Of a stretch of DNA of 64,000 nt, positions 46,457 to 55,090 are shown in pieces. The stretch comes from Bradyrhizobium lablabi (GTDB lineage: Bacteria; Pseudomonadota; Alphaproteobacteria; Rhizobiales; Xanthobacteraceae): NCBI RefSeq assembly GCF_018131005.1, contig NZ_JAFCJK010000003.1, forward strand, positions 434,001-498,000, given 5' to 3'. Position numbers and translations under genes: made by a program. The notes beneath the pieces were generated by a model. That model searched no databases. It saw only the letters and a list, made by a program, of their open reading frames with translations, and was not told the origin of the DNA. Numbering within the stretch: the stretch's first letter is position 1; every line of letters starts with the position of its first letter.

Positions 46457-47656
46457 CTACTCCGAGCCCGCGTCGAGAATTTCACCGAACTGCTCCCAGC
46501 GTGTCCCGGTCCAGCGCTGGAGTTGCAACTGCGTCCAGATCATGTTGTTGCTCTCGCTGGTGTTGATCCGGACACCGGGCAGCGCTGTCGGCAACGCGAG
46601 GCTCTTCAGAGACTTCGCCTGCTTGATGACGTTGTCTCGCGAGAGATCGTCGCCGCATTGCCGGAGGATCTGCTCCAGCACCATTCCTTGCTGATAGCCG
46701 GTGAGGTAGCTCGTGTTGCTGATATCGGATCCCGCCAGATATTTCTCGAAGAAGGCGCGGTAGGCCTTGACGCCCTCGTCATCCTTCCAATTCTCGTCGT
46801 TCGGATCCTTGTTCGGAGTGCCGACAATCACACCGACGGAGTTTTCCAGGCCCGCCGGCTTCAGCGTGCCGGCGACCGATGACGAGGGGAAATTGATAAA
46901 GACCATCGGCTTCCAGCCCGTCTCGGCCGCGCGGCGGATAGCCTGTGCGGCAAACTTCGGCGTACCTGCAATGAACAGAGCTTGGGCGCCGGAGCTCTTA
47001 AGTGCCACCACCTGCGAGTCAACCGTCGGCTCCGTTACCTCGTAACTGGCGGTGATCACACGCTTGTTGAAATCTGCGCCCAGGACGGCCTTGAAGGCGT
47101 TGACGTAGTCACGGCCAAGATCGTCGTTCTGGAACAGGATTGCGTATTTTGCCGTGGGCAAGGAACGCATCAGATATCTTGCGTAGATCTTCCCCTCGGT
47201 GTCGTAACTGACAAGGCCGGTGGTCGTGAGCGGATAGTCCTTGATAGCGGTGAACTTGCTCGCGCCTGTGACGATCGCGATCGTCGGCACCCGCTTCGTG
47301 GCAAGATATTTTGCCACGGCCGAATTGCCCGCCGTACCGAGCTGGCTGAACATGAACGCGATCTCGTCACTCTCCACCAACTTGCGCGCATGTTCAAACG
47401 CCTTCGGCGGGCTATATGCATCATCGAGAACAATGTATTCGATCTTGCGTCCGTTGATACCTCCGCGATCGTTGATCGATTGCACGTAGGCATGCACGCC
47501 GTGGCCAACCTGACCGATTGAGGAAGCGGCTCCACTTAACGGAAATATGCCCCCGATCTTGATTCCTGTCGCCGTGACGCCGGGCGCATCGCCCGCCCAG
47601 CAGGGTGCCGAAATCGTAATCGCAAGTGCATAGGCCAGTCGGATGCTTCGAAACAC
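46457..47656 (-). CDS. ABC transporter substrate-binding protein, branched-chain amino acid type (Peripla_BP_6)
   Basis: 399 aa from GTG 47656, seven bases after GGAGGAA, giving a signal peptide (FRSIRLAYALAITISAPCWA). The mature part matches the Leu/Ile/Val-binding family (GIKIGGIFPLSGAASSIGQVGHGVHAYV and INGRKIEYIVLDDAYSP). Homologues often bind aromatic acids. No permease or ATPase genes accompany it, so it must share a LIV-type transporter encoded elsewhere. Its place in the operon suggests it captures the pathway substrate. Confidence 0.9.
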   Translation of the reverse strand: MFRSIRLAYALAITISAPCWAGDAPGVTATGIKIGGIFPLSGAASSIGQVGHGVHAYVQSINDRGGINGRKIEYIVLDDAYSPPKAFEHARKLVESDEIAFMFSQLGTAGNSAVAKYLATKRVPTIAIVTGASKFTAIKDYPLTTTGLVSYDTEGKIYARYLMRSLPTAKYAILFQNDDLGRDYVNAFKAVLGADFNKRVITASYEVTEPTVDSQVVALKSSGAQALFIAGTPKFAAQAIRRAAETGWKPMVFINFPSSSVAGTLKPAGLENSVGVIVGTPNKDPNDENWKDDEGVKAYRAFFEKYLAGSDISNTSYLTGYQQGMVLEQILRQCGDDLSRDNVIKQAKSLKSLALPTALPGVRINTSESNNMIWTQLQLQRWTGTRWEQFGEILDAGSE

Positions 47657-47738
47657 CGTACGTTCCTCCACTATTTGCGCGGTCTACCTATGGCCCGCGA
47701 AGTCGAACGCGAGGCTGGCTTCATCATCAGACCACTAT

Positions 47739-48899
47739 TCAGGCCGCTAGCTTCAGTATCTTGACGACATCGGCTGGCTCGCGGATCGGTTGCGGGTTCG
47801 CGCGTGTAAAAATCGACAGCATCGCGTTCTTGCCGATCAGATCGAAACGGCCCTCGTCCACGCCGACCTCGGCCAGCCGCCGTGGCAGGCCGAGCTCCGC
47901 AATGAAGTCTGCGAAAGCTTCGCTGGCGTCGCGATCCGGCGCGCCGAGCGCCGCGGCTATCGTTTTCTGAGCGGCTTCTGTAGCCGGGTGATTGTACCGC
48001 AGCACACTCGGCATCATTACCGCTGTGCAGAAGTAGTGCGGTACGTCGCAGGTACCTCCGAGCACATGGCCGATGGCATGGCTCGCGCCCATCGGCACCC
48101 TTGCCTGCAATCCGAAGGCCGACATCCACGAGCCCAACTGACAATTCAGTCGCGCCTCTTCGTCGTTCGGGTCGTTCTTGGTGCGCAGCAGACCATCATG
48201 CAGATAGCGTAACCCCCGTTGACACACGGTATCGACGAGCACATTGGGACGGCTGGAGCAAATCGCCTCGATGCCGTGATCCATGGCGCGAGTGCCGGAG
48301 CCAAGCCAGAGTTTCTCCGGCGTGTATCTGGTCATCGCGGGATCGAGGATGATGCTGCGCGGCATCATCATGGGGTGATTGAAGATCTGCTTCAGCTTGC
48401 GCCTGACATCGGTGACCAGCGCGCCGGAATTGTATTCGCCGCCCGATAGTGTGCTCGGAATGGCGATCATACGGACCTTCGGGGTCCGGAATTGCCCGAA
48501 GCGCCGCTCCGGCGTGGTCTCGAAGCCATCGAGCCCGTCTTGTTCGAAAATCTCGTGCTCCATGCACATCAGCGCGATCTTGGCTGCATCGACCACCGAG
48601 CCGCCGCCGATCGCAACCACCAGATCGGCTTTCGCGTCCTTGGCTTGTCTTGCCACCTTGACCACCACTTCGCGCGTGGTGTGCTGCGGGATGCCGTCGA
48701 AGGTCGCGGCGTGACGGTCGCCAAGGGCCGTGCGGATCTTCTCGATCTCGCTTGTCGTCGTATTGAGCGTGCGGCTTGCGATCAGATAGACGCGTTTGGC
48801 ACCGAGACGTTCGGCCTCGTCGCGCAGCGCCTCGGCCGCGGGCCTACCGTAGATCACCGATTCCATGGTCGGATACTGATAACTGCCCGCGCTGCCCAT
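47739..48899 (-). CDS. Iron-containing alcohol dehydrogenase / maleylacetate reductase-like
   Basis: 386 aa. NAD-binding GGGSVVDAAK is followed by the metal ligands of the Fe-ADH fold: Asp and His in DPAMTRYTPEKLWLGSGTRAMDHGIEA, then two His in GASHAIGHVLGGTCDVPH. The overall pattern is nearer to maleylacetate reductases than to ethanol dehydrogenases. It could reduce a keto acid or oxidise a hydroxy intermediate in the operon's pathway. Confidence 0.87.
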   Translation of the reverse strand: MGSAGSYQYPTMESVIYGRPAAEALRDEAERLGAKRVYLIASRTLNTTTSEIEKIRTALGDRHAATFDGIPQHTTREVVVKVARQAKDAKADLVVAIGGGSVVDAAKIALMCMEHEIFEQDGLDGFETTPERRFGQFRTPKVRMIAIPSTLSGGEYNSGALVTDVRRKLKQIFNHPMMMPRSIILDPAMTRYTPEKLWLGSGTRAMDHGIEAICSSRPNVLVDTVCQRGLRYLHDGLLRTKNDPNDEEARLNCQLGSWMSAFGLQARVPMGASHAIGHVLGGTCDVPHYFCTAVMMPSVLRYNHPATEAAQKTIAAALGAPDRDASEAFADFIAELGLPRRLAEVGVDEGRFDLIGKNAMLSIFTRANPQPIREPADVVKILKLAA

Positions 48900-48937
48900 G
48901 CTCGCTCCCTCGGTGTTGTGATCCGCTCGCCCGTTGA

Positions 48938-49708
48938 TCAGCCGACTTTCGAGAAATCCGGCGGACGCCGTTCGGCGAAGGCTGCAAACGCCTCGCGCGC
49001 CTCCGGTGTCTTCAGGCGCTCCTTGAACAATTGACTTTCTTCGGCAATCTGCGCCGCGATCCGCTGGTGATCACGCATCAGCTTCTTGGTCTGGCCCAGC
49101 GCGCCCGCGGGGCGTTTGGTCAGCGTCGTCGCTGCGTCAAGCGCCCGCTTGCGCAATTCGGCCTGCGGCACCACTGCGTTGGCCAGACCACACGCGAGCG
49201 CAGCGGACGCCTCCATCGGCTCGCCCAGCGCAAACATGGCGTAGGCGCGCGCATGTCCGATCCGCAACGGCAACAGCCAGCTCGACGCCGCTTCCGGAAC
49301 CAGCGCGAGATTGACGAAAGGCGTGATCAGCCGCGCGTTGTCGGCGAGATAGACGAGATCGCAATGCAGCAGAATTGTGGTGCCGACGCCGACGGCATTG
49401 CCCTGCACGGCGGCGACCAGCGGCTTGCCGGCCTTGCTGATGGTCTCGATGAAACGGTGGGCAGGACTATCGACGGGAACCTCGCCGCGCGCTTGGCTCG
49501 CGAAATCGGCCAGATCATTGCCGGCCGTAAAGCTGTCGCCGTCACCCTGGATCAGCACCACGCGGACGGAGGCATCCGCCTCCGCCTTTCTCAGCGCATC
49601 AGATAGAGCGTCGTACATGGCGCCCGTCAGCGCATTCTTCTTCTCCGGGCGCTGCAGCGTCAGCGTTAGGATGCCGTTGGTGATTTCGGTTTTGACATGC
49701 TCGGTCAT
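48938..49708 (-). CDS. Enoyl-CoA hydratase/isomerase family protein
   Basis: 256 aa from ATG 49708. Crotonase fold: RPEKKNALTGAMYDAL, the oxyanion pocket DSFTAGNDLADF and GKPLVAAVQGNAVGVGTTILLHCDLVY, and Glu in ALVPEAASSWLLP. The usual first acid of hydratases (GGGCEL) is replaced here by GVGTTI, so isomerase or hydrolase activity is possible. It belongs to the beta-oxidation core of the operon. Confidence 0.9.
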   Translation of the reverse strand: MTEHVKTEITNGILTLTLQRPEKKNALTGAMYDALSDALRKAEADASVRVVLIQGDGDSFTAGNDLADFASQARGEVPVDSPAHRFIETISKAGKPLVAAVQGNAVGVGTTILLHCDLVYLADNARLITPFVNLALVPEAASSWLLPLRIGHARAYAMFALGEPMEASAALACGLANAVVPQAELRKRALDAATTLTKRPAGALGQTKKLMRDHQRIAAQIAEESQLFKERLKTPEAREAFAAFAERRPPDFSKVG

Positions 49709-49719
49709 GGCGGTCTCCG

Positions 49720-50730
49720 TCAGGCCACTGCGCGGGCCGGTGCATTTTGAACGGTACCGTCGAGGAAGCCGGTCAACCGCTGCCGGATGATCTGCTCGGC
49801 CTCGACCATGATGCGGTCGATCAACCCTTTGACCGTCGGGACATCGTGGATCAGGCCGACCACCATGCCGCAGCTCCAGGCGCCGACATCCATCTCGCCC
49901 TCGATCATCACCTTGGGATAGACGCCGGCGACCTGCTCGTGGATGTCCTGGATTTTCAGGCTCGCGCCCTTCTCGCGTTCGATCTCGAGAAGCTGGTCGA
50001 CGCCCTTGTTCTTCAGAACGCGCTCGGTGTTGCGCAGCGCGCGCATGACGAGGCGGGTATCGAGCTCGGTCGCCTCGACCAGCGCCTTCTTCACATTGGG
50101 ATGGACTGGCGCCTCCTTCGTCGCGATGAAGCGGGTGCCCATGTTCATGCCGGCCGCGCCCATGGCGAGTGCCGCGACCAGGCTGCGCGCATCCGCCATG
50201 CCGCCCGAGGCCACAAAGGGGATCGTCAACTCGTCGGCCGCACGAGGCAGCAGAATCATGTTCGGGATGTCGTCCTCGCCGGGATGGCCGCCGCATTCAA
50301 ATCCGTCAACGCTGACCGCGTCGCAGCCGATCTTCTCGGCCTTGAGCGAATGCCGCACCGAGGTGCATTTGTGGATCACCTTGATGCCGGCCGCCTTCAG
50401 CGCCGGCATGTACTGCTCCGGGCTGCGCCCGGCCGTCTCGACGATCCTGACGCCGCCTTCACGGATGGCGGCGATGTATTCCGGATAGGGCGGCGCCGTG
50501 AAGCTTGGCAGGAAGGTCAGGTTCACTCCGAACGGCTTGTCGGTCATCTCGCGGCAGCGCGCGATTTCCTTCGCCAGCAGTTCCGGCGTCTTCTGGGTGA
50601 GCCCCGTTATAATGCCAAGTCCTCCGGCGCTCGACACCGCCGCGGCGAGTTCGGCGAAGCCGACATAATGCATGCCGCCCTGGATGATCGGATGCTGGAT
50701 GCCGAACAGTTCGGTGATTGCTGTCTTCAC
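49720..50730 (-). CDS. Nitronate monooxygenase-like FMN flavoprotein
   Basis: 336 aa from GTG 50730 behind GGGAG. TIM-barrel NMO/2-nitropropane-dioxygenase family: PIIQGGMHYVGFAELAAAVSSAGGLGII, DGFECGGHPGE and ALAMGAAGMNMGTRF make up the FMN site. The family also includes FabK-like enoyl reductases. Beside the hydratase, thiolase and acyl-CoA dehydrogenases, an enoyl-CoA reductase or oxidase role is at least as likely as nitronate oxidation; this is inference. Confidence 0.85.
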   Translation of the reverse strand: MKTAITELFGIQHPIIQGGMHYVGFAELAAAVSSAGGLGIITGLTQKTPELLAKEIARCREMTDKPFGVNLTFLPSFTAPPYPEYIAAIREGGVRIVETAGRSPEQYMPALKAAGIKVIHKCTSVRHSLKAEKIGCDAVSVDGFECGGHPGEDDIPNMILLPRAADELTIPFVASGGMADARSLVAALAMGAAGMNMGTRFIATKEAPVHPNVKKALVEATELDTRLVMRALRNTERVLKNKGVDQLLEIEREKGASLKIQDIHEQVAGVYPKVMIEGEMDVGAWSCGMVVGLIHDVPTVKGLIDRIMVEAEQIIRQRLTGFLDGTVQNAPARAVA

Positions 50731-50752
50731 GATTTGCTCCCGCGTTTTCCGA

Positions 50753-51940
50753 TCAGTGGACGATTTCAAACAGGCCGGCTGCACCCATGCCGCCGCCGAT
50801 GCACATGGTGACCACGCCGTACTTGGCCTTGCGCCGGCGGCCCTCGATCAGGAGGTGGCCGGTTAGCCGCGCGCCGGTCATGCCGTAGGGATGGCCGATT
50901 GCGATCGAGCCGCCATTGACGTTCAACTTGTCTGGATCGATGCCAAGCTTGTCGCGGCAATAGATCACCTGCACCGCATAGGCTTCATTGAGCTCCCAGA
51001 GATCGATGTCGTCGATCTTCAGATTGTGGCGCTTCAGCAGCCTCGGGATCGCGGCGACGGGGCCGACACCCATTTCGTCCGGCTCGACGCCCGCGGCCAC
51101 GAAGCCGCGGAAGATGCCGAGCGGCTTCAGGCCCTTCCTGGCCGCGATCTTGTCGCTCATGATCACGCACGCAGAAGCGCCATCCGAGAGCTGGCTGGCA
51201 TTGCCGGCGCTGATCGTCTTGCCCTCGAACACGGGCTTGATCTTTGCGAGTCCTTCGGCGGTGGTGTCGGGACGCGGGCCCTCATCCTTCGCCAGGGTCA
51301 CCTGCTGATAGCTGACTTCCTTGGTATCCTTGTTGACGACGGCCATCTTCGTGGTGATCGGCACGATCTCGTCGTTGAAGCGGCCGCCCTGCAGCGCCGC
51401 GCCGACGCGGCGCTGGCATTCGAGGCTGTATTCATCCTGCCGGTCACGGCCGATGCCGTAGCGCTCGGCGACGACTTCGGCGGTCTCCAGCATCGACATG
51501 TACATGTCCGGCTTCATCGCCATCAGCTCCTCGTCGACGGCGTGGAAGCGGTTCATGTGTTCGTTCTGCACCAGGCTGATCGACTCGATGCCGCCTCCGA
51601 TCGCGATCTCGACGCCGTCAAGCATCACCGAGCGCGCGGCGACCGCAATCGCCTGCAGCCCGGAGGCGCACTGGCGGTCGATCGTGGTGCCGGCGACCGT
51701 GACCGGGAGGCCGGCGCGGATCGCGCCCTTGCGCGCAACGTTCATCACCATGGTGCCCTGCTGCATCGCACAGCCCATCACCACGTCCTCGACCTCGCCG
51801 GGCGCGATGCCGGCACGCTTCACTGCCTCGGCCATCACATGGCCGGCCATGGTCGGTCCGTCGGTGTTGTTGAGCGCGCCGCGATAGGCCTTGCCGACGC
51901 CGGTGCGGGCGGTGGAAACGATCACTGCTTCAGTCGTCAT
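50753..51940 (-). CDS. Acetyl-CoA C-acyltransferase (thiolase)
   Basis: 395 aa. The acylated Cys91 lies in [19 protein letters not shown] lies in the middle, the His in [16 protein letters not shown], and the C-terminal Cys in [14 protein letters not shown]. This full set indicates an active degradative thiolase that cleaves a 3-ketoacyl-CoA to acetyl-CoA and a shortened acyl-CoA. Its order next to two acyl-CoA dehydrogenases resembles the R. palustris pim (dicarboxylate) operon. Confidence 0.92.
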   Translation of the reverse strand: MTTEAVIVSTARTGVGKAYRGALNNTDGPTMAGHVMAEAVKRAGIAPGEVEDVVMGCAMQQGTMVMNVARKGAIRAGLPVTVAGTTIDRQCASGLQAIAVAARSVMLDGVEIAIGGGIESISLVQNEHMNRFHAVDEELMAMKPDMYMSMLETAEVVAERYGIGRDRQDEYSLECQRRVGAALQGGRFNDEIVPITTKMAVVNKDTKEVSYQQVTLAKDEGPRPDTTAEGLAKIKPVFEGKTISAGNASQLSDGASACVIMSDKIAARKGLKPLGIFRGFVAAGVEPDEMGVGPVAAIPRLLKRHNLKIDDIDLWELNEAYAVQVIYCRDKLGIDPDKLNVNGGSIAIGHPYGMTGARLTGHLLIEGRRRKAKYGVVTMCIGGGMGAAGLFEIVH

Positions 51941-51955
51941 GCTTGCCTCTCTGCC

Positions 51956-53086
51956 TTAAGCGGCCGTATCGAGCTGCGCGTAGCGCAGCACGTGGTAGGC
52001 GGGATCGCCGAACTGGATGTTGATGGAGGAAATTCGCTTGAAGTAATGGCCGACATCGAGCTCGTCGGTCATGCCCATACCACCGTGGAGCTGGACGGCC
52101 TGGTCGGCGACGAACTTTCCAGCATAACCGATCTTCGACTTGGCGCCCGACGCCAGCCGGGAGACACCGGCCTCGCTCGCGCCGAGGCTGAGATTGAGGT
52201 GCTGCATCAGCGAGAGCGCCTCCTGATGCGCGATGAACATGTCGACCATCCGGTGCTGCAGCACCTGGAAGGTGCCGAGCGTGACGCCAAACTGCTTTCG
52301 GGTCTTGGAATATTCCAGCGTCGCCGAGTTCAGCTCCTCCATCGCGCCGACGGCCTCGGCGCACAGCGCGCCGATCGCGCGGTCGCGACAGGCTTCCAGC
52401 ACGGCCATGCCCTCGCCTTCTCTTCCAAGCAATTGACCGCGCACATCGCGCAGGCTGACCTCGGCAGCACGGCGGCCGTCGATGGTCTTGAAACCTTGCA
52501 GATGCAAATTCGCAGCGCGGCGATCGACCACGAACAGGCTGACGCCGCCGCGGTCGTGGCGGTGCCCCGAGGTACGGGCGGAGACGATGAGGTAGTCAGC
52601 CCAAGGAGCTGCAAGAACGGCGGTCTTGTCGCCGGTCAGGACATAATCCTCGCCATCGCGGCGAGCGGTGGTCGTCACCGCCGCCAGATCGAAGCGCGAG
52701 CCCTTCTCGGTCCACGCCAACGCCCAGATCTTGCTCCCCGCGATGATGTCGGGGATGAAGCTCTGCTTTTGCCCTTCAGATCCTGCCTGCTCGATCACGC
52801 CGCCGGCGAGCACGACCGTCTCGACGAATGGCTCGACGACAAGGTGACGGCCGAACTCCTGCATGATGATCATGGTCGACAGCACCCCGCCGCCGAGCCC
52901 GCCGACATCTTCCGAAAATGGCGCGGCGAGCAGACCAAGCTCGGCGAAGGCCGCCCAGTGTTTGCGGCTGAAGCCGTCCTCGCTTGCGATGATCTTGCGC
53001 CGGGCATCGAAATCATACTGGTCCCGTAGGAGCCGCTGGACGCTCGATCGCAACAATTCCTGCTCTTCCGTAAACTGGATATCCAT
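51956..53086 (-). CDS. Acyl-CoA dehydrogenase, small/beta-type subunit
   Basis: 376 aa. Acyl-CoA dehydrogenase N, M and C domains are recognisable (GLLAAPFSEDVGGLGGGVLS, ALAWTEKGSRFDL). The C-terminus ends FGDPAYHVLRYAQLD instead of the usual YEGTxxIxR base-containing loop. This pairing of a divergent and a more typical dehydrogenase in adjacent genes is typical of heteromeric enzymes such as PimC/PimD or actinobacterial FadE pairs. Confidence 0.87.
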   Translation of the reverse strand: MDIQFTEEQELLRSSVQRLLRDQYDFDARRKIIASEDGFSRKHWAAFAELGLLAAPFSEDVGGLGGGVLSTMIIMQEFGRHLVVEPFVETVVLAGGVIEQAGSEGQKQSFIPDIIAGSKIWALAWTEKGSRFDLAAVTTTARRDGEDYVLTGDKTAVLAAPWADYLIVSARTSGHRHDRGGVSLFVVDRRAANLHLQGFKTIDGRRAAEVSLRDVRGQLLGREGEGMAVLEACRDRAIGALCAEAVGAMEELNSATLEYSKTRKQFGVTLGTFQVLQHRMVDMFIAHQEALSLMQHLNLSLGASEAGVSRLASGAKSKIGYAGKFVADQAVQLHGGMGMTDELDVGHYFKRISSINIQFGDPAYHVLRYAQLDTAA

Positions 53087-53110
53087 CCGATCCTCTCGTG
53101 ACGCTGCCGC

Positions 53111-54292
53111 TTACAGACCGAGCACCGCTTTCGCGATGATGTTGCGCTGGATCTCGTTCGATCCGCCGTAGATACTGAGCTTGCGCGAGTTGAGATATTT
53201 TTCCGACACGGTGTGGCCGTAATCCGGGCCCGGCATGAAATGATTGGCGCTGACCGGATGCTCGCGGATCGCAAGGCCGTAATTGCCGATCGCGCGATGG
53301 GTCAATTCCGTAATGGTCTGGAAAATCTCGGTGCCGCGAATCTTGAACAACGATGCCGCGGGCCCCGGGTCGATGCCGCGCGCCATTTGGGCGACGACGC
53401 GAAGTTCGGTTGCTTCCAGCGCCAGGACGTCGAGCTCGACGCGGGCGATGTCCCTGAGGAATTCGAGATACGCCGGATCGTGTTCCGGGATCTCGGCCTT
53501 CACGACCTTCTTCAGGCGCGCAATGTAACGCGTGGAACGGCCGATCCCGGCCATGCTGGTGCGCTCATTGCCGAGCAGGAATTTCGCGTAGGTCCAGCCC
53601 TTGTTCTCTTCGCCGATCAGATTCTCGGCGGGCACACGGACGTTCTCGAGGAAAACATCGTTGACTTCGTGGCTGCCGTCGATGGTGATGATCGGCCGGA
53701 CTGTGACGCCCGGCGACTTCATGTCGATCAGCAGGAAAGAGATGCCGGACTGCGGTTTGGCGGCGGGATCGGTGCGCACCAGACAGAAAATCCAGTCGGC
53801 GTGTTGTGCGAGCGTGGTCCAGGTCTTGTGACCGTTGACGATATAATGGTCGCCGTCACGCACTGCTTTGGTCCGGACCGAGGCGAGATCGGAGCCCGAT
53901 CCCGGCTCGGAATAGCCCTGGCACCACCAGTCCTCGCCGGAGAGAATGCGTGGCAAAAACCTTTTCTTTTGCGCGCCGCTGCCGAAGGTATAGATGACCG
54001 GGCCGACCATGGTGACGCTGAACGCCAGTGGCGGCATGGTGCCCCCGCGGGTCGTTTCCTGTTCGAAGATGAAGCGGCGGGTGATCGACCAGCCGGGCCC
54101 GCCATATTCCTTCGGCCAGAGCGGCGCGATCCAGCCCTTCTTGTGCAGGATGCGATGCCAGAGCAGCATCTGCTCCTTGGAGAGGTCGGTCTCCGGATTG
54201 GCGACGCGCATCTCGGCCGGATAGTTGTCCTTGATGAAGGCGCGAACCTCGTCGCGAAACGCCGCATCTTCAGGAGAAAGCGCGAGCTCCAT
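53111..54292 (-). CDS. Acyl-CoA dehydrogenase, large/alpha-type subunit
   Basis: 393 aa. FAD- and acyl-binding signatures include WCQGYSEPGSGSDLASVRT and the C-terminal IYGGSNEIQRNIIAKAVLGL. In the latter, Gly replaces the usual Glu of the IYEGTNEI loop, so the catalytic base must come from another residue or from the partner subunit. It lies 24 bases upstream of the small-subunit gene. Together they should introduce a double bond into a CoA ester. Confidence 0.9.
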   Translation of the reverse strand: MELALSPEDAAFRDEVRAFIKDNYPAEMRVANPETDLSKEQMLLWHRILHKKGWIAPLWPKEYGGPGWSITRRFIFEQETTRGGTMPPLAFSVTMVGPVIYTFGSGAQKKRFLPRILSGEDWWCQGYSEPGSGSDLASVRTKAVRDGDHYIVNGHKTWTTLAQHADWIFCLVRTDPAAKPQSGISFLLIDMKSPGVTVRPIITIDGSHEVNDVFLENVRVPAENLIGEENKGWTYAKFLLGNERTSMAGIGRSTRYIARLKKVVKAEIPEHDPAYLEFLRDIARVELDVLALEATELRVVAQMARGIDPGPAASLFKIRGTEIFQTITELTHRAIGNYGLAIREHPVSANHFMPGPDYGHTVSEKYLNSRKLSIYGGSNEIQRNIIAKAVLGL

Positions 54293-54304
54293 CGAACGGA
54301 CTCC

Positions 54305-55042
54305 CTACCACTTCTCGCCGAAGGGACGGATTTCCAGCTCGAACGTCCAGGCGCTCTTCGGCTGCTGATAGAGCTGCCAGTAGGACGCCGCGACCGACGA
54401 CGGCGGCATCAAGAGGTCGGGATCGTCAAGCGCATTGGGTCCCAGCGCCTCGACGCGGCGCTGCCGCACCCATTCGGTATCAACGCCGGAGTCGATGATC
54501 AGATGCGCGACGTGAATGTTCTTCGGCCCCAATTCGCGCGCCATCGCCTGCGCCACCGCCCGCAGTCCGAACTTGGCGCTGGCGAAGGCGGCATAGCCGC
54601 TACCGCCACGCAAGGACGCAGTCGCGCCGGTGAAGAAGATGTTGCCACCTCCGCGCGGCAGCATCAGCCGTGCCGCCTCGCGTCCCGCCAGGAAGCCGGA
54701 ATAGCAGGCCATTTCCCAGACCTTCCGGAACACGCGCTCGGTGGTCTCCAGAATCGGGAAATTGACGTTGGCGCCGATGTTGAAGATGCAGACTTCCAGC
54801 GGGGCATGCTTGTCGGCGTCGTTGAGGAAGGAAAAGATCTCTTCCTCCTTGCGCGCGTCAAGCGAGCGGGCGTGAATCTCGCCGCCAGCGGCCTCGATGT
54901 CCTTGACCAGCGGCTCGAGCTTCGCGCCGTTGCGGCGGCCGGCGAAGATCGTAAAGCCTTCGGAAGCAAATTTCTTGGCAATCTCGCCGCCGATGTAGTC
55001 GCCGGCACCGATCACAGCTACCGTTGCGTTTCTCTTCTGCAT
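54305..55042 (-). CDS. Atypical SDR with Phe replacing the catalytic Tyr (paralogue 2)
   Basis: 245 aa. The N-terminal Rossmann motif is GAGDYIGG, unlike the classical TGxxxGxG. The active-site segment reads FASAK, so Phe153 occupies the Tyr position with Lys157 retained; a Tyr three residues earlier (YAAFASAK) might substitute. The C-terminal WTFELEIRPFGEKW links it to the SDR at the operon's 3' end. It lies between the ligase and dehydrogenase genes. Confidence 0.85.
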   Translation of the reverse strand: MQKRNATVAVIGAGDYIGGEIAKKFASEGFTIFAGRRNGAKLEPLVKDIEAAGGEIHARSLDARKEEEIFSFLNDADKHAPLEVCIFNIGANVNFPILETTERVFRKVWEMACYSGFLAGREAARLMLPRGGGNIFFTGATASLRGGSGYAAFASAKFGLRAVAQAMARELGPKNIHVAHLIIDSGVDTEWVRQRRVEALGPNALDDPDLLMPPSSVAASYWQLYQQPKSAWTFELEIRPFGEKW

Positions 55043-55090
55043 GGTTTTCTCCGGCCTTGCGTTGAGGTGAACTCTTCTCCGGGCGAGGCA

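Noticed and set aside
50891..53029. Plus-strand open frame of about 712 codons
   Set aside because: Antisense to the thiolase and acyl-CoA dehydrogenase genes; a codon-bias artefact.
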